A DNA stretch of 57,503 nt from Archangium lipolyticum (lineage in GTDB: Bacteria; Myxococcota; Myxococcia; Myxococcales; Myxococcaceae), in assembly GCF_024623785.1 (NCBI RefSeq), contig NZ_JANKBZ010000052.1, forward strand, positions 1-57,503. Reading direction: 5' to 3'. A model generated the notes under the pieces. That model saw only the letters and a list, made by a program, of their open reading frames with translations, made no database searches and was not told the origin of the DNA. Below, piece after piece: positions 17,120-26,675 of the stretch (position 1 is its first letter; every line of letters starts with the position of its first letter). Position numbers and translations under genes: made by a program.

Positions 17120-17857
17120 CTACGGCTCCGTCGGCACGAAGCAGAACCCGGTGGCCGCGGAATCGTTCGCGGTGCAGGTCCCGCTGGTGCACTGGAAGGA
17201 TTTGCACTGCGACGAGCTGCCACACGCCGCGCCCACGTCCTTGAGCTCCATGCACTTCTTGGTCTCGCTATCGCAGTACGCATCGCGGGAACACCGCGTG
17301 TTCGAGCAGTCCGCACCGAGCGCCGCCTCTCTCTTGCAGAGCTGGGTGCTGTAGTCGCAGTAGAAGCCGGTTTCGCACGGCGCGTCCGCGCAGATCTGCC
17401 CCTCGCCAGCGCGCTTCACGCACGTGCCCTTCGTGGTCTCGTTCGAGACGCGGAGGTAGCAGGTGAGGCCCTGGGCGCAGGAGCTGGGGAAGTCCTTGCA
17501 GTCACCGCCCTCGGAGATGGTGCCCGTGATGGCCCGGTTGCAGGAGCCATCAGTGTCCTGCGACATCTTGCACTCATCCTGCCGCGCGCGGATGTCGCCC
17601 ATGCACTCGGCGGCCGCGCTCGCGTCGTAGTTCGACTTCTTCGCTTCGATCCCGGCGATGATGAGGCGCTCGCACAGCGCCTTCCAGCCGGACTGACAGC
17701 TCGCCAGGTCGAGGCTCCGGCTGGTACAGCACTTCACCGACGTCTCGCAGGTGGCCTTCGCGTACTCGGTGCAGAAGTCCTCCTGCTCGAGGGTGTTGGA
17801 GCAGCCGGACGCCCACAACACCACTACGCTCGAGACGGCGAACACGAGTCTCTTCAT
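17120..17857 (-). CDS. Cys-rich secreted lipoprotein
   Basis: 245 residues from the ATG at 17857, preceded by GGAG. The start MKRLVFAVSSVVVLWASGC is a lipoprotein signal with lipobox ASGC. The mature part is rich in cysteine. A helical domain (~25-110) contains TCETSVKCC, and after it come short Cys-knot-like repeats of the type C..GFYCDYSTQLC, CSRDAYCDSETKKC and CKSFQCTSGTC. Such proteins are common on the myxobacterial surface and probably rely on disulfides. The function is unknown. The longer reading frame to 17929 is not used because it lacks a signal peptide. Confidence 0.75.
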   Translation of the reverse strand: MKRLVFAVSSVVVLWASGCSNTLEQEDFCTEYAKATCETSVKCCTSRSLDLASCQSGWKALCERLIIAGIEAKKSNYDASAAAECMGDIRARQDECKMSQDTDGSCNRAITGTISEGGDCKDFPSSCAQGLTCYLRVSNETTKGTCVKRAGEGQICADAPCETGFYCDYSTQLCKREAALGADCSNTRCSRDAYCDSETKKCMELKDVGAACGSSSQCKSFQCTSGTCTANDSAATGFCFVPTEP

Positions 17858-17936
17858 CGTTTTCTCCGGGGGAAGGCGCACGGACGGCACCGCGCCGCGC
17901 ATTCTCGCAGGAAGCACCCCCGTTTGCATCTGCGCG

Positions 17937-18112
17937 TCAGCCGCCGAACGCCTCGCGCAGCCGCTCGCCCATCAGCCGCCGGGCGTCGTGCGCGGCGTCG
18001 ATGAGACCGGCCAGCAGGACGAACGGATGGACCTGACCCGCGAAGCACCGGTACTCGGCCGGTACGCCCGCCGCGCGCAGCGCCACGGCGTAGCGCAGGA
18101 GCGGCAACACCA
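17937..18112 (-). pseudogene. C-terminal fragment of an alpha/beta hydrolase (acetyl-esterase type)
   Basis: The minus-strand frame reads LRYAVALRAAGVPAEYRCF then GQVHPFVLLAGLID, ending at a stop at 17937-17939. This is the C-terminal region of Aes/HSL-type alpha/beta hydrolases, with the catalytic His in the GQVH turn. The nucleophile and the oxyanion HGGG part are absent, so only about 55 residues remain. Sequence to the right (18113-18363) is unassigned and leads into an IS91 3' end. Confidence 0.5.
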
Positions 18113-18363
18113 TCGACCTCTACACCACGTTCCCGTGGGAGGCCGAGGCACCGGCCGGTGCAGCAGTGGCGGTGAGGAAGAAGCGGCGTGCAGCACGGCT
18201 GGACTGGGCGGGCGAGCCACCTCAAGAGAAGTTTCGACTTCGACTTCTGCGCGTGTCCAGGGGGCGGAGGAAGGAGGCGCGTGCTGGCAGAGCGAAGGAC
18301 CCGCACTGCCCCCGGGAGTCGCTGCCCCCGGGCGCGGTGCCCGTGATTGAGGAGCAGGTGGCT
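18113..18363. other. Unassigned junk between gene fragments
   Basis: The sequence is open on the plus strand but resembles no family. It links the hydrolase fragment to the IS91 solo end and is probably debris. Confidence 0.3.
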
Positions 18364-18847
18364 CCCCCAAGCGGGAGCGGAGGAGGCGAGCGTGGCGACC
18401 CAGGCAGCGGCCAGCACGGAGCCGATGAAGGAGAAGACGCCGCGAGTAGACTTTCGCCGAGTTGCTCAGGAGGACGTTCGCACTGGACGTGTTCGCCTGT
18501 CCGCGGTGTGGAGGCAGGCGAAAGGTGCTGGCGTATGTGACGGCCCCCGCTGGGGTGCGCTCGATATTGGAGCACCTGGGACTTCCCTCTCAGGCTCTGA
18601 AGCGGGCCCCGGCCCGGGGACCACCCCAGCAGGCGTGGTGCTGAACCTGGCGCAGCCGCTGTCAATACGCCCCAACTCCCTGCCTCTCTCCTCAAGCGAG
18701 GGCGGCCAGAGCAGGGGTGTGCCCCAAGGGGTTGTACCGTCCCGTGTACCGGCGCGGCGCGCGGCCTTGCTGGCCCCGTCAGCGGCCCTTCTCGGCCCCT
18801 CCTCTCCAGCCCTCACCCTCAACTTGGCTTCTATCCCGCCTATACGC
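18364..18847 (+). mobile_element. IS91-family solo 3' end, near-identical to the main copy
   Basis: This block aligns without gaps to 15477-15960 (constant offset of 2887) with only a few substitutions. It includes the transposase C-terminal frame ([18 protein letters not shown]) and the 3' terminus CTTCTATCCCGCCTATACGC. Everything 5' of it is absent. The near-identity makes it a recent event compared with the decayed copies. It truncates the queuosine-salvage pseudogene on its right. Confidence 0.85.
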
Positions 18848-19595
18848 CGGGCCCTGCCTGTAGCGCGCGCCCTGGCCGCGGTACCAGAGCACGTGGTCGA
18901 GCCCCATCGCCATCACGGGCACTCCCTGGCGATGCAACTCGGCCACGAGGAGCTCCACAGCATGGACCGCGCAGGCACGCAGCTCGATCTCCTCGGCCGA
19001 ACCCGCGGCGAGGGGCTCCCCCCTGGTCCAGTCGCTCGGCGAGCGCTGGCGAGTACTCGAGGACTCCGTCCACGCGGAGGACGTGCGGCACGAGGTTGTC
19101 AGCGAAGGCGGTGAGCCGCTCCAGGTCATCGAACCGTCCCCAGCCCTCCGCGCCGAACGCCAGCGCCAGGTCCGTCACGGTGATCTGCGCCCGCTTGTAG
19201 AACGGCACTTCGAAGTCCCCATACCGCGCCACGTCGCGGTAGAGCGGCATCTCGGCGAGGGAGGCCACGAGCCGCTCCGCCGAATGGCCCGCCGCTTCGA
19301 CGAGCGCGGTGAACCGTCCTGAAAAGCGCTCCAGGAGAAAGCGTCCGAGGTCGCTCAGCGAGCGCGCGAAGAGTCCCATGAGCTCCCGGATCGGCTCATC
19401 CGTCAGCGCCTGTCCGAACAGGGCCGCGCAGTCCTCGGCGGTGAGGACGGCGAGACGCTCGGGAGGGATGCTCCCGTGGGCGCGGAAGTGGTCCGTCAAT
19501 CCTCCGGCCACGGTGAAGTACCCCGAGGCCCCCGGCCGTTTGCGCAGGTGGGGAAACCAGCCCGAGCCAAAGTTGATGGCGTCCAGCGTCAACAC
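18848..19595 (-). pseudogene. Queuosine salvage protein (Qng1/DUF2419) pseudogene
   Basis: The translation begins LDAINFGSGWFPHL and continues with SGYFTVAGGL, MPLYRDVARYGDFEVPFYKRAQI and FADNLVPHVLRVDGVL, a clear match to DUF2419/Qng1, the queuosine-5'-phosphate N-glycosylase. The frame breaks at a six-G run (plus-strand 19018-19023). One base fewer gives EPLAAGSAEEIELRACAVHA and LDHVLWYRGQGARY in continuous reading. The N-terminal ~50 residues are missing at the head-to-head junction near 19600, and the last few residues are lost at the IS91 end. Truncation at both ends makes it non-functional whatever the cause of the frame break. Confidence 0.75.
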
Positions 19596-19601
19596 GAACG
19601 C

Positions 19602-20393
19602 CCCACCGGTACGCGGAGTGCTTTGCCGCCTTCTTCCGCCGGAGCAGTGAGTACGTAGCCATGGGCCGGTTTCTCGCCGAGACGATTGGACGCCGCTGCG
19701 CCGAGGGCTTCCGGATGCTGGACATCGGCGCGGCCACCGGTGAGTTCATCCTCGGCGTGCTGCCTGCCCTGAACAAGCATCCGGGTCACTATACGGCCCT
19801 CGAGCCCAACCCGGATCTCCAGCTCCACCTGCGAGCAGCCCTGACCCGGTTTCCCTGCCCCACCGAGCTGAGACCGGTCGCCCTGCCCCCCCAGACCGTG
19901 CTGCCGCCGGAGTGGGACTTCATTCTCATGTCCCACTGTCTGTATTACATGCAGCCCGTGGCGGACCACGTCCGGGCCGCCCTGCGCGGGTTGAGGCCAG
20001 GGGGGCACGCTGCTCATCTTCCACCAGACCCACGTGGGCCTGGCTGCGTTCTATCGGTTCTTCGAGCCACGACTGGCACGCTCGGAGCCCCTGCCATTCG
20101 ACTACAGCAGAGCCACCTCCGACGTGGCCGAGGCGCTCCGCCAGGCCGGGCTGTCCCCCGAGGTGCACCAGTTCCCGAGCACCCTGGAGACCACCGACTT
20201 CATGCAGGAGGACGCTCGGGAGCTCGATGACGTGCTGAGCTTCATCATGCACACGGAAGTCTCGGCGCTGCCCTCGGAGCTGAGGCAGGAGATGCGCGAG
20301 TACCTGCGCCTGGCCAGCCTCCCGTGTAACGGGCGCTGGTTCTTCAGCATCCCCGTGGGAGCCCTGCTGCTGAGCGGCCCACCGGCCCTCTAA
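19602..20393 (+). pseudogene. Class I SAM methyltransferase pseudogene (HNMT-like), frame-broken
   Basis: A reading frame beginning before any start codon gives YAECFAAFFRRSSEYVAMGR, then motif I MLDIGAATGEF and an LEPNPD acidic loop, as in histamine-N-methyltransferase-like enzymes. The frame fails at a six-G run (20000-20005). Removing one G restores LLIFHQTHVGLAAFYRFFE and the rest to the stop at 20393. The 5' end is fused head to head with the truncated queuosine-salvage gene, so the start is lost. An ATG at 19661 could start a 189-residue product that ends out of frame. The substrate is unknown. Confidence 0.6.
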
Positions 20394-20399
20394 TGCACC

Positions 20400-20561
20400 G
20401 CCGCGCTTGAGCAGCGCCCCTGGTTCTGTCTCCCGCCACGGGTGCGAATCCTGTCTCCCCGACCTTTCGAACACGGAGTCGATGGCGGTCTTCGCCACCT
20501 CGTTCACATCGCTGGTCAGCGTGTTGAGCGCTACGTGCAGGACCGCTTCTCCGATCCTCCA
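20400..20561. other. Unassigned segment
   Basis: The minus strand is open across this stretch (for example VALNTLTSDVNEVAKTAID), but no family is recognised and both borders are debris. It is probably the end of a lost gene. Confidence 0.3.
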
Positions 20562-20705
20562 CCGTCGCTGCCAGCGACAGGCTCTCCTCCTCTGGCCCGG
20601 CGTAAGCCCCCTCCTGAGGCAGCAGCAATGGCCGCAGCTTCGCGCCCGGAGCAAAGACGCCGTGGAAGCGGGTGAGGCATGGCGCCCTCGGTTGCGGAGG
20701 GCCGC
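20562..20705 (-). mobile_element. IS91-family transposase fragment (inverted)
   Basis: The minus-strand frame reads CLTRFHGVFAPGAKLRPLLL, corresponding to [18 protein letters not shown] in the main copy. The flanking sequence extends the match on both sides in diverged form. This is an internal piece of the transposase in opposite orientation to most other copies, and it lacks the 3' terminus. Confidence 0.65.
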
Positions 20706-20786
20706 CGAGTCCACCAGACTCCCAGGCCCACAACCCTGCCGCGTCATGCGGCCAAGTGATCGAGCATTCAACGAGAGAGGCACCCC

Positions 20787-21791
20787 GTGGCATCCAACCA
20801 GAAACGCAAGCTTTGGTACTTCCTGTTGCTGGCATTCTCTGTCTACGGAGGCAACTCCTGGGGCGGTCAGAACGCCAGCGGGCCCGCCCGCAAGGCCAAC
20901 CCGGAGTACCAGATGAACTGGCAGACGTTCAGTCTCCGGGGCAAGGTCAAGTTCGTCCGGGAGACGGAAGACAAGCCGCCCGCGCCTGGCATCGGCCCCG
21001 AGAACCTGGAGCAGCTGTGGTTCGATCCGGCAGGCAACGTCACGAGACGCGTCACGACGCGAGCGGACGAGTACTACGGCGACAAGCGCTACAAGTACGA
21101 CGGGGTCGGCAACTACGAGGAAGTGGAACATTACAAGCAAGACAACACGCTGAAGTTCACGGCCAAGAACACGTTCGACGCGGACGGCAACCTCGTGGAG
21201 TACGCCGAGTTCACCCAGGGCACGCGCCTCACCTACAAGCGGATCAACACCTATGAGAAGTACACGCCAGAAGAGCACATCATGGAGGTGAAGTGGGTCG
21301 TCCCGCCCTCGCGCCCGGGAGACACGGTGAAGTACGTGACCCGGTTCGATGCTCAGGGAAGAAAGACTCAAGTGGAGGTCTACCGGGACTCCAGAAAGGC
21401 GGTCTTCAGCAAGACCCTCTACCAATACAATCCAGACAACACCGTGGAAGAGACCCACTACGAATACAGCAGAGACAACCCGGACCAGGTGGACTCCAAG
21501 AGGGTCACGCTCTACGACGCGGCTCACCGCGTGCTCAGCCGCAAGTTCACCCGGAGTGCCAGTTCCGAGGACAATTTCGACGAGTCCACCCGGTACGATC
21601 CGGCTGGCAACATCGTCGAGTACACGTGGACGAATCCTCAGGGCGTGGACCTGAAGCGGTCCTATCGAAATGACTATGTGTATGACAAACAGGGCAACTG
21701 GACCCGCCGAGTCACCTCCTCGCCGAAGCGAGCGTTCCGGGGCAGCGTGACAAGGCGCATCGAGTACTACCCGGCCGCTGCTGACCGTTGA
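20787..21791 (+). CDS. Secreted YD-repeat-like protein
   Basis: 334 residues. The N-terminus has a basic start and a hydrophobic core (KLWYFLLLAFSVYGG), so export is likely. The rest is Tyr/Asp-rich with RHS/YD-like units: WFDPAGNVTRR, TFDADGNLVEY, RFDAQGRKTQVEVY, RYDPAGNIVEY and VYDKQGNWTRR. There are too few units for an RHS cocoon, and no C-terminal toxin domain follows. It could be a small surface or carbohydrate-binding protein. It is intact although flanked by IS91 fragments on both sides. Function is unknown. Confidence 0.75.
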   Translation: MASNQKRKLWYFLLLAFSVYGGNSWGGQNASGPARKANPEYQMNWQTFSLRGKVKFVRETEDKPPAPGIGPENLEQLWFDPAGNVTRRVTTRADEYYGDKRYKYDGVGNYEEVEHYKQDNTLKFTAKNTFDADGNLVEYAEFTQGTRLTYKRINTYEKYTPEEHIMEVKWVVPPSRPGDTVKYVTRFDAQGRKTQVEVYRDSRKAVFSKTLYQYNPDNTVEETHYEYSRDNPDQVDSKRVTLYDAAHRVLSRKFTRSASSEDNFDESTRYDPAGNIVEYTWTNPQGVDLKRSYRNDYVYDKQGNWTRRVTSSPKRAFRGSVTRRIEYYPAAADR

Positions 21792-21878
21792 GGGCCCAGG
21801 TGACGTCGCCCCGTTCACGGGGGCTCAATGGCGTCGTAGACGCTGCTGAGGATCTCGAGACGGTTCTTCACGGTCTTT

Positions 21879-22074
21879 GGCGCAGCCGCTCAATACGCCC
21901 CAACTCCCTGCCTCTCTCCTCAAGCGAGGGCGGCCAGGGCTGGGGTGTGCCCCAAGGGGTTGTACCGTCCCGTGTACCAGCGCGGCGCGCGGCCTTGCTG
22001 CCCCGTCAGCGGCCCTTCTCGGCCCCTCCTCTCCAGCCCTCACCCTCAACTTGGCTTCTATCCCGCCTATACGC
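21879..22074 (+). mobile_element. IS91-family solo 3' end
   Basis: About 196 bases nearly identical to the last part of the main copy, beginning at TGGCGCAGCCGCT and ending CTTCTATCCCGCCTATACGC. The left border differs from other copies; the right border is the same. Confidence 0.8.
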
Positions 22075-22262
22075 CCCTGGCGACGGCGGTGTCCGCGGCT
22101 CAGGAGGCCAGCTCCCGCCCGACGATCCGCCTGTTCGTCACGCACGCCATCTGGGACGAGGCGGCCCGCCTGAGCTTCAGCGACACGTCGCGTCTGCGTC
22201 AGGTCTTTGGCGATCAGCTGTCGGGCACCTCGGTGGGCCTCCAGGCCGAAGCCTGGTGGTGA
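22075..22262 (+). pseudogene. 3' fragment of an unrecognised gene
   Basis: An open frame runs directly from the IS91 boundary and ends at 22262. It contains PTIRLFVTHAIWDEAARLSF and VGLQAEAWW at the C-terminus. The codon pattern looks genuine, but no start is present. It appears to be the tail of a gene whose 5' part was replaced by the IS91 end. Confidence 0.35.
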
Positions 22263-22394
22263 ACCTGTCTTGGACGCGGCGGCGCACGCGCGGCCGCGTC
22301 CAAGCCGGGGGGCCGGGTCCACACCCTCCGTGGGACTTGTTCTTCCCATGTTCCCTGGAGCGACGTAGCTTTCGGGCATGAGAGGGTGTGACTC

Positions 22395-23489
<1,095 letters not shown>

Positions 23490-23499
23490 GGGGAACGCG

Positions 23500-24396
23500 A
23501 TGACCGTCACCCGTGACCAGGCCTCCAGCCCACGGCGGTTCCGCGACGCCGTCGCCGGCTATGCCTTCCTGGCGCCGTTCCTCGGGGTCTACGCCGTCTT
23601 CCTGCTCTATCCCTTTGGCCTCGGCCTGTGGATGAGCCTGCACGACTGGGAGATCGTCGGAGGCTACCGGGAGTACATCGGCTGGCTGAACTACGAGGAG
23701 CTTTGGGACGATCCGTATTTCTGGGAAGCGCTCAAGCGCACCCTGCAGTTCGCCGCCATGGCCGCGCCGGCATCCACGGTGCTCGGGCTGGCCCTGGCCC
23801 TGGGGCTCAACCGGCCGCTGCGGGTCCATGGCGTGCTGCGGGCGATCTTCTTCGCCTCCAGCATCTTCTCGGTCACGGTCGTCACGCTGGTGTGGACGAT
23901 GGTGCTCAACCCCGACCGCGGGCTCGTTGCCAACGGGCTGCGTGCCCTGGGGATGGAACCGATTGCGTTCCTGACCGACCAGGAATGGGCGATGCCGGCG
24001 CTGGTGGTGACGACCCTCTGGTGGACGGCCGGCTTTCCGATGGCGCTGTTCCTCGCCGGGTTGCAGCAGATTCCCCAGGAGGTCTACGAGGCCGCCAGGC
24101 TCGACAACGCCTCGCGCTGGGCGGTGTTGCGGCACATCACCCTGCCGGCGCTGGCTCGCACCACCCTGCTCGTGGTGGTGCTGCAGACCGTCATGCATCT
24201 CCAGGTGTTCGGTCAGCCGCTGCTGATGACGCGCGGCGGTCCGTCCAACTCCACCCGGCCCCTGGTTCAGCTCATCTACGAAACGGGCTTCCGCGAATGG
24301 CGTTCCGGCTATGCCTCCGCGGTCTCCCTGGTGCTGTTCTCCTTGATGTTCTGTGTGGCGCTGCTGCAGCTCCGGCTGTCGCGGCAGGAGGATTGA
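23500..24396 (+). CDS. Sugar ABC transporter permease 1 (MalF/UgpA type)
   Basis: 298 residues and about six transmembrane helices, starting with YAFLAPFLGVYAVFLLYPFG. The cytoplasmic coupling (EAA) motif is YEAARLDNASRWAVLRHI, followed by TLPAL. It begins 10 bases after the ATPase stop and ends four bases before the second permease, so the three genes form one transcript. It pairs with permease 2 to form the membrane channel. Confidence 0.9.
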   Translation: MTVTRDQASSPRRFRDAVAGYAFLAPFLGVYAVFLLYPFGLGLWMSLHDWEIVGGYREYIGWLNYEELWDDPYFWEALKRTLQFAAMAAPASTVLGLALALGLNRPLRVHGVLRAIFFASSIFSVTVVTLVWTMVLNPDRGLVANGLRALGMEPIAFLTDQEWAMPALVVTTLWWTAGFPMALFLAGLQQIPQEVYEAARLDNASRWAVLRHITLPALARTTLLVVVLQTVMHLQVFGQPLLMTRGGPSNSTRPLVQLIYETGFREWRSGYASAVSLVLFSLMFCVALLQLRLSRQED

Positions 24397-24400
24397 GGCC

Positions 24401-25225
24401 GTGAATCGGACCTTTGGCGACCGTTACATCCTGGTCCTGCTGCTCGCCGCCGCGTTCGTGTGGCTGATGCCGATGCTGTGGGTGCTGGCCCTGGCGCTCA
24501 AGCCCAACGAGGTGCTGGTGCGCTCCACCTCCGGCATCCTGCCGTGGCCGCATACCCTGGAGCATTTCGCCACCCTGCTGCGGGTGTCGCTGACGCCGCG
24601 CTGGCTGCTCAACAGCCTGCTCGTCGCCATCGGCATGACAACGCTGACGCTGGTGCTGTCGTCGCTCGCCGGCTACGCCTTCGCCCGGATCGACTTCCCG
24701 GGGCGTCGCGCCCTCTTCCTGCTGGTGATGGCCGGACTGATGATCCCGGAGCAGGCGGTCCTGGTGCCGCTGCACGCCATGTTCGCCGGGTGGGACCTGC
24801 ACAACACCTACTTCTCGCTGATCGCCCCCCGCCTGGCGGTGCCGCTGGGGGTGTTCATGATGACCCAGTTCTTCAAGGCCGTACCGCGCGAACTGGAGGA
24901 GGCGGCGCAGCTCGACAACGCGAGTCGGCTGAGGATCTTCTGGTCTGTGATGCTGCCGCTGTCTCGCCCGGCGCTGACGACGCTCGGCATCTTCACCTTC
25001 CTGTATGCCTGGAATGACTTCCTCTGGCCCGTCGTCACGGCGAACCAGCCGGAGATGTACACCCTCAGTGTGGGCCTCGGCTCACTGCAGGGCAACTTCG
25101 CGATGTCGGAGGGGCTCGGTTTCCTGATGGCCTCGGCCGTCTTCGCCAGCACTCCGATGATCTGTGTCTATGTCGTGCTCCAACGCTACATCGTGCAAGG
25201 CATTGCCCTGACCGGCGGCAAGTAG
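24401..25225 (+). CDS. Sugar ABC transporter permease 2 (MalG/UgpE type)
   Basis: 274 residues from a GTG at 24401. The frame is open further upstream, but that part overlaps permease 1. Six helices are predicted, with the EAA loop EEAAQLDNASRLRIFWSVML and the typical C-terminal FTFLYAWNDFLWP segment of carbohydrate (CUT1) permeases. It forms the second half of the channel. Confidence 0.9.
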   Translation: MNRTFGDRYILVLLLAAAFVWLMPMLWVLALALKPNEVLVRSTSGILPWPHTLEHFATLLRVSLTPRWLLNSLLVAIGMTTLTLVLSSLAGYAFARIDFPGRRALFLLVMAGLMIPEQAVLVPLHAMFAGWDLHNTYFSLIAPRLAVPLGVFMMTQFFKAVPRELEEAAQLDNASRLRIFWSVMLPLSRPALTTLGIFTFLYAWNDFLWPVVTANQPEMYTLSVGLGSLQGNFAMSEGLGFLMASAVFASTPMICVYVVLQRYIVQGIALTGGK

Positions 25226-25266
25226 TCTCGTCACGGTCCCTCAGTCGGAACAGGAGAAGAACCCCC

Positions 25267-26586
25267 ATGAAGATGAAGACGCTCCTCTCGGCCGCGACGC
25301 TGCTGGTCACGGCCCTCGGCTCCAACTCCGCGCTCGCCGCCACGGAGATCACGCTGTTCCGCTTCTTTGGTGGCTGCAGTGACGAGTACGCCAACGTCAC
25401 CGATCTGTCCAAGGCGGTAGGTGAGTGCGGCATCATCCAGGTGCTCACCAACAAGTTCAACGCGGAGAACAAGGAAGGCATCACCGTCAAGACCCAGTCG
25501 GTGGAGTGGGGCGTCTACTACGACCGGCTGAGCGCCAACATCGCCGGCGGCACCCCGCCTGACATCGCGGTCATGCACCGCAGCGTCCTGCCGAACTACC
25601 TGATGCGCGACCTCGTCCAGCCGCTCGGCAAGAGCTTCGCGGCGAGCGGTATCGACGCCGCCGACTTCCTGCCGGTGGCCCGCGAGGCCGTCACCAGCAA
25701 AGGGGAGCTCTGGGCCCTGCCGTTCGACCTGCACTCCCTGGTGTGGCACGTCAACGCCGACCTGTTCGCCAAGGCGGGGCTCGTCGACGCCAAGGGCCAG
25801 CCGAAGATGCCCACCAGCCCGGCCGAGCTGATGCAGCACGCCGAGACGATGAAGGCCAAGACCGGCAAGCGGTATTTCGCCATCCCCTCCGCGGTCGATC
25901 CGATGCCGAGCTGGCAGTACCTCACCTGGGTCTGGCAGCAGGGCGGCGACATCGTCGATGCCGAGAAGAAAGCCCAGTTCGAGTCGAAGGAGAGCAAGGA
26001 GGCGTTGCGCCTGCTCAACGCGCTCTACGCCGCCGGCCACGCCAGCAGCAAGAATGACTACGCTGGCGCGCAGCAGGCCTTCATCGCCGGCGAGGCGGCG
26101 GTGCTCGTGAACGGTACCTGGGGCGTCGATACCTACGAGGCGCAGTCCAAGGATCCGAAGAACGCCCTCAAGAAGTACGTCGTGCGCGACATCCCCACCA
26201 TCTACGGCAAGGATGCCATCTGGTCCGACAGCCACATGTGGGTCCTGCCGAAGCAGCCGAAGCAGGATCCGGCGAAGCAGAAGGCGGCCCTGGCCTTCCT
26301 GAAGTTCCTCAACGACAACAACTTCCACTGGGCCCGGACCGGACATCTGCCGGTGCGCGCTTCGGTGCTCAAGAGCGCCGAGATGCAGGCGCTGCCGCAC
26401 CGCTCGGAGTACACCCGCACCGCCACCATCGCCAGGGCGTTGCCGCCCATCGAGAACCAGCGCGCCATCCTGGACCTGCTGGTCAACGAGCTGAACTCGA
26501 CCTGGCTGGTCAACAAGAAGCAGGAGCAGGCCCTGTCCGACATCCAGCGCCGGGCCTCGCAGATCCTGCGCCGCGCCCGGAAGTAA
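25267..26586 (+). CDS. ABC transporter extracellular solute-binding protein (CUT1 family)
   Basis: 439 residues with a Sec signal peptide ending ALAAT near residue 24. The mature protein has the type I solute-binding layout: a first lobe with ITLFRFFGG, the central GGTPPDIAVMHRSVLPNYL region, and a second lobe with GEAAVLVNGTWGVDTY. Sequence and gene order fit sugar-binding proteins of the MalE/UgpB class. A GGAGAAG site precedes the ATG. It delivers the ligand to the two permeases; the ligand is probably an oligosaccharide, given the glycosidase downstream. Confidence 0.9.
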   Translation: MKMKTLLSAATLLVTALGSNSALAATEITLFRFFGGCSDEYANVTDLSKAVGECGIIQVLTNKFNAENKEGITVKTQSVEWGVYYDRLSANIAGGTPPDIAVMHRSVLPNYLMRDLVQPLGKSFAASGIDAADFLPVAREAVTSKGELWALPFDLHSLVWHVNADLFAKAGLVDAKGQPKMPTSPAELMQHAETMKAKTGKRYFAIPSAVDPMPSWQYLTWVWQQGGDIVDAEKKAQFESKESKEALRLLNALYAAGHASSKNDYAGAQQAFIAGEAAVLVNGTWGVDTYEAQSKDPKNALKKYVVRDIPTIYGKDAIWSDSHMWVLPKQPKQDPAKQKAALAFLKFLNDNNFHWARTGHLPVRASVLKSAEMQALPHRSEYTRTATIARALPPIENQRAILDLLVNELNSTWLVNKKQEQALSDIQRRASQILRRARK

Positions 26587-26675
26587 CCGCGGCAGGCAAG
26601 CCGCCGGCCGTGCCTGGACGCGGCCGGTGGCCCCCTCTGCTCCGCGCCGACCCCGTGCTAGAGTCGTGCGCCTGT

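Noticed and set aside
19926-21818. 630-residue open frame on the minus strand
   Set aside because: It crosses the methyltransferase remnant, an IS91 fragment and the YD-repeat gene in antisense; composition is typical of a GC-rich shadow frame.
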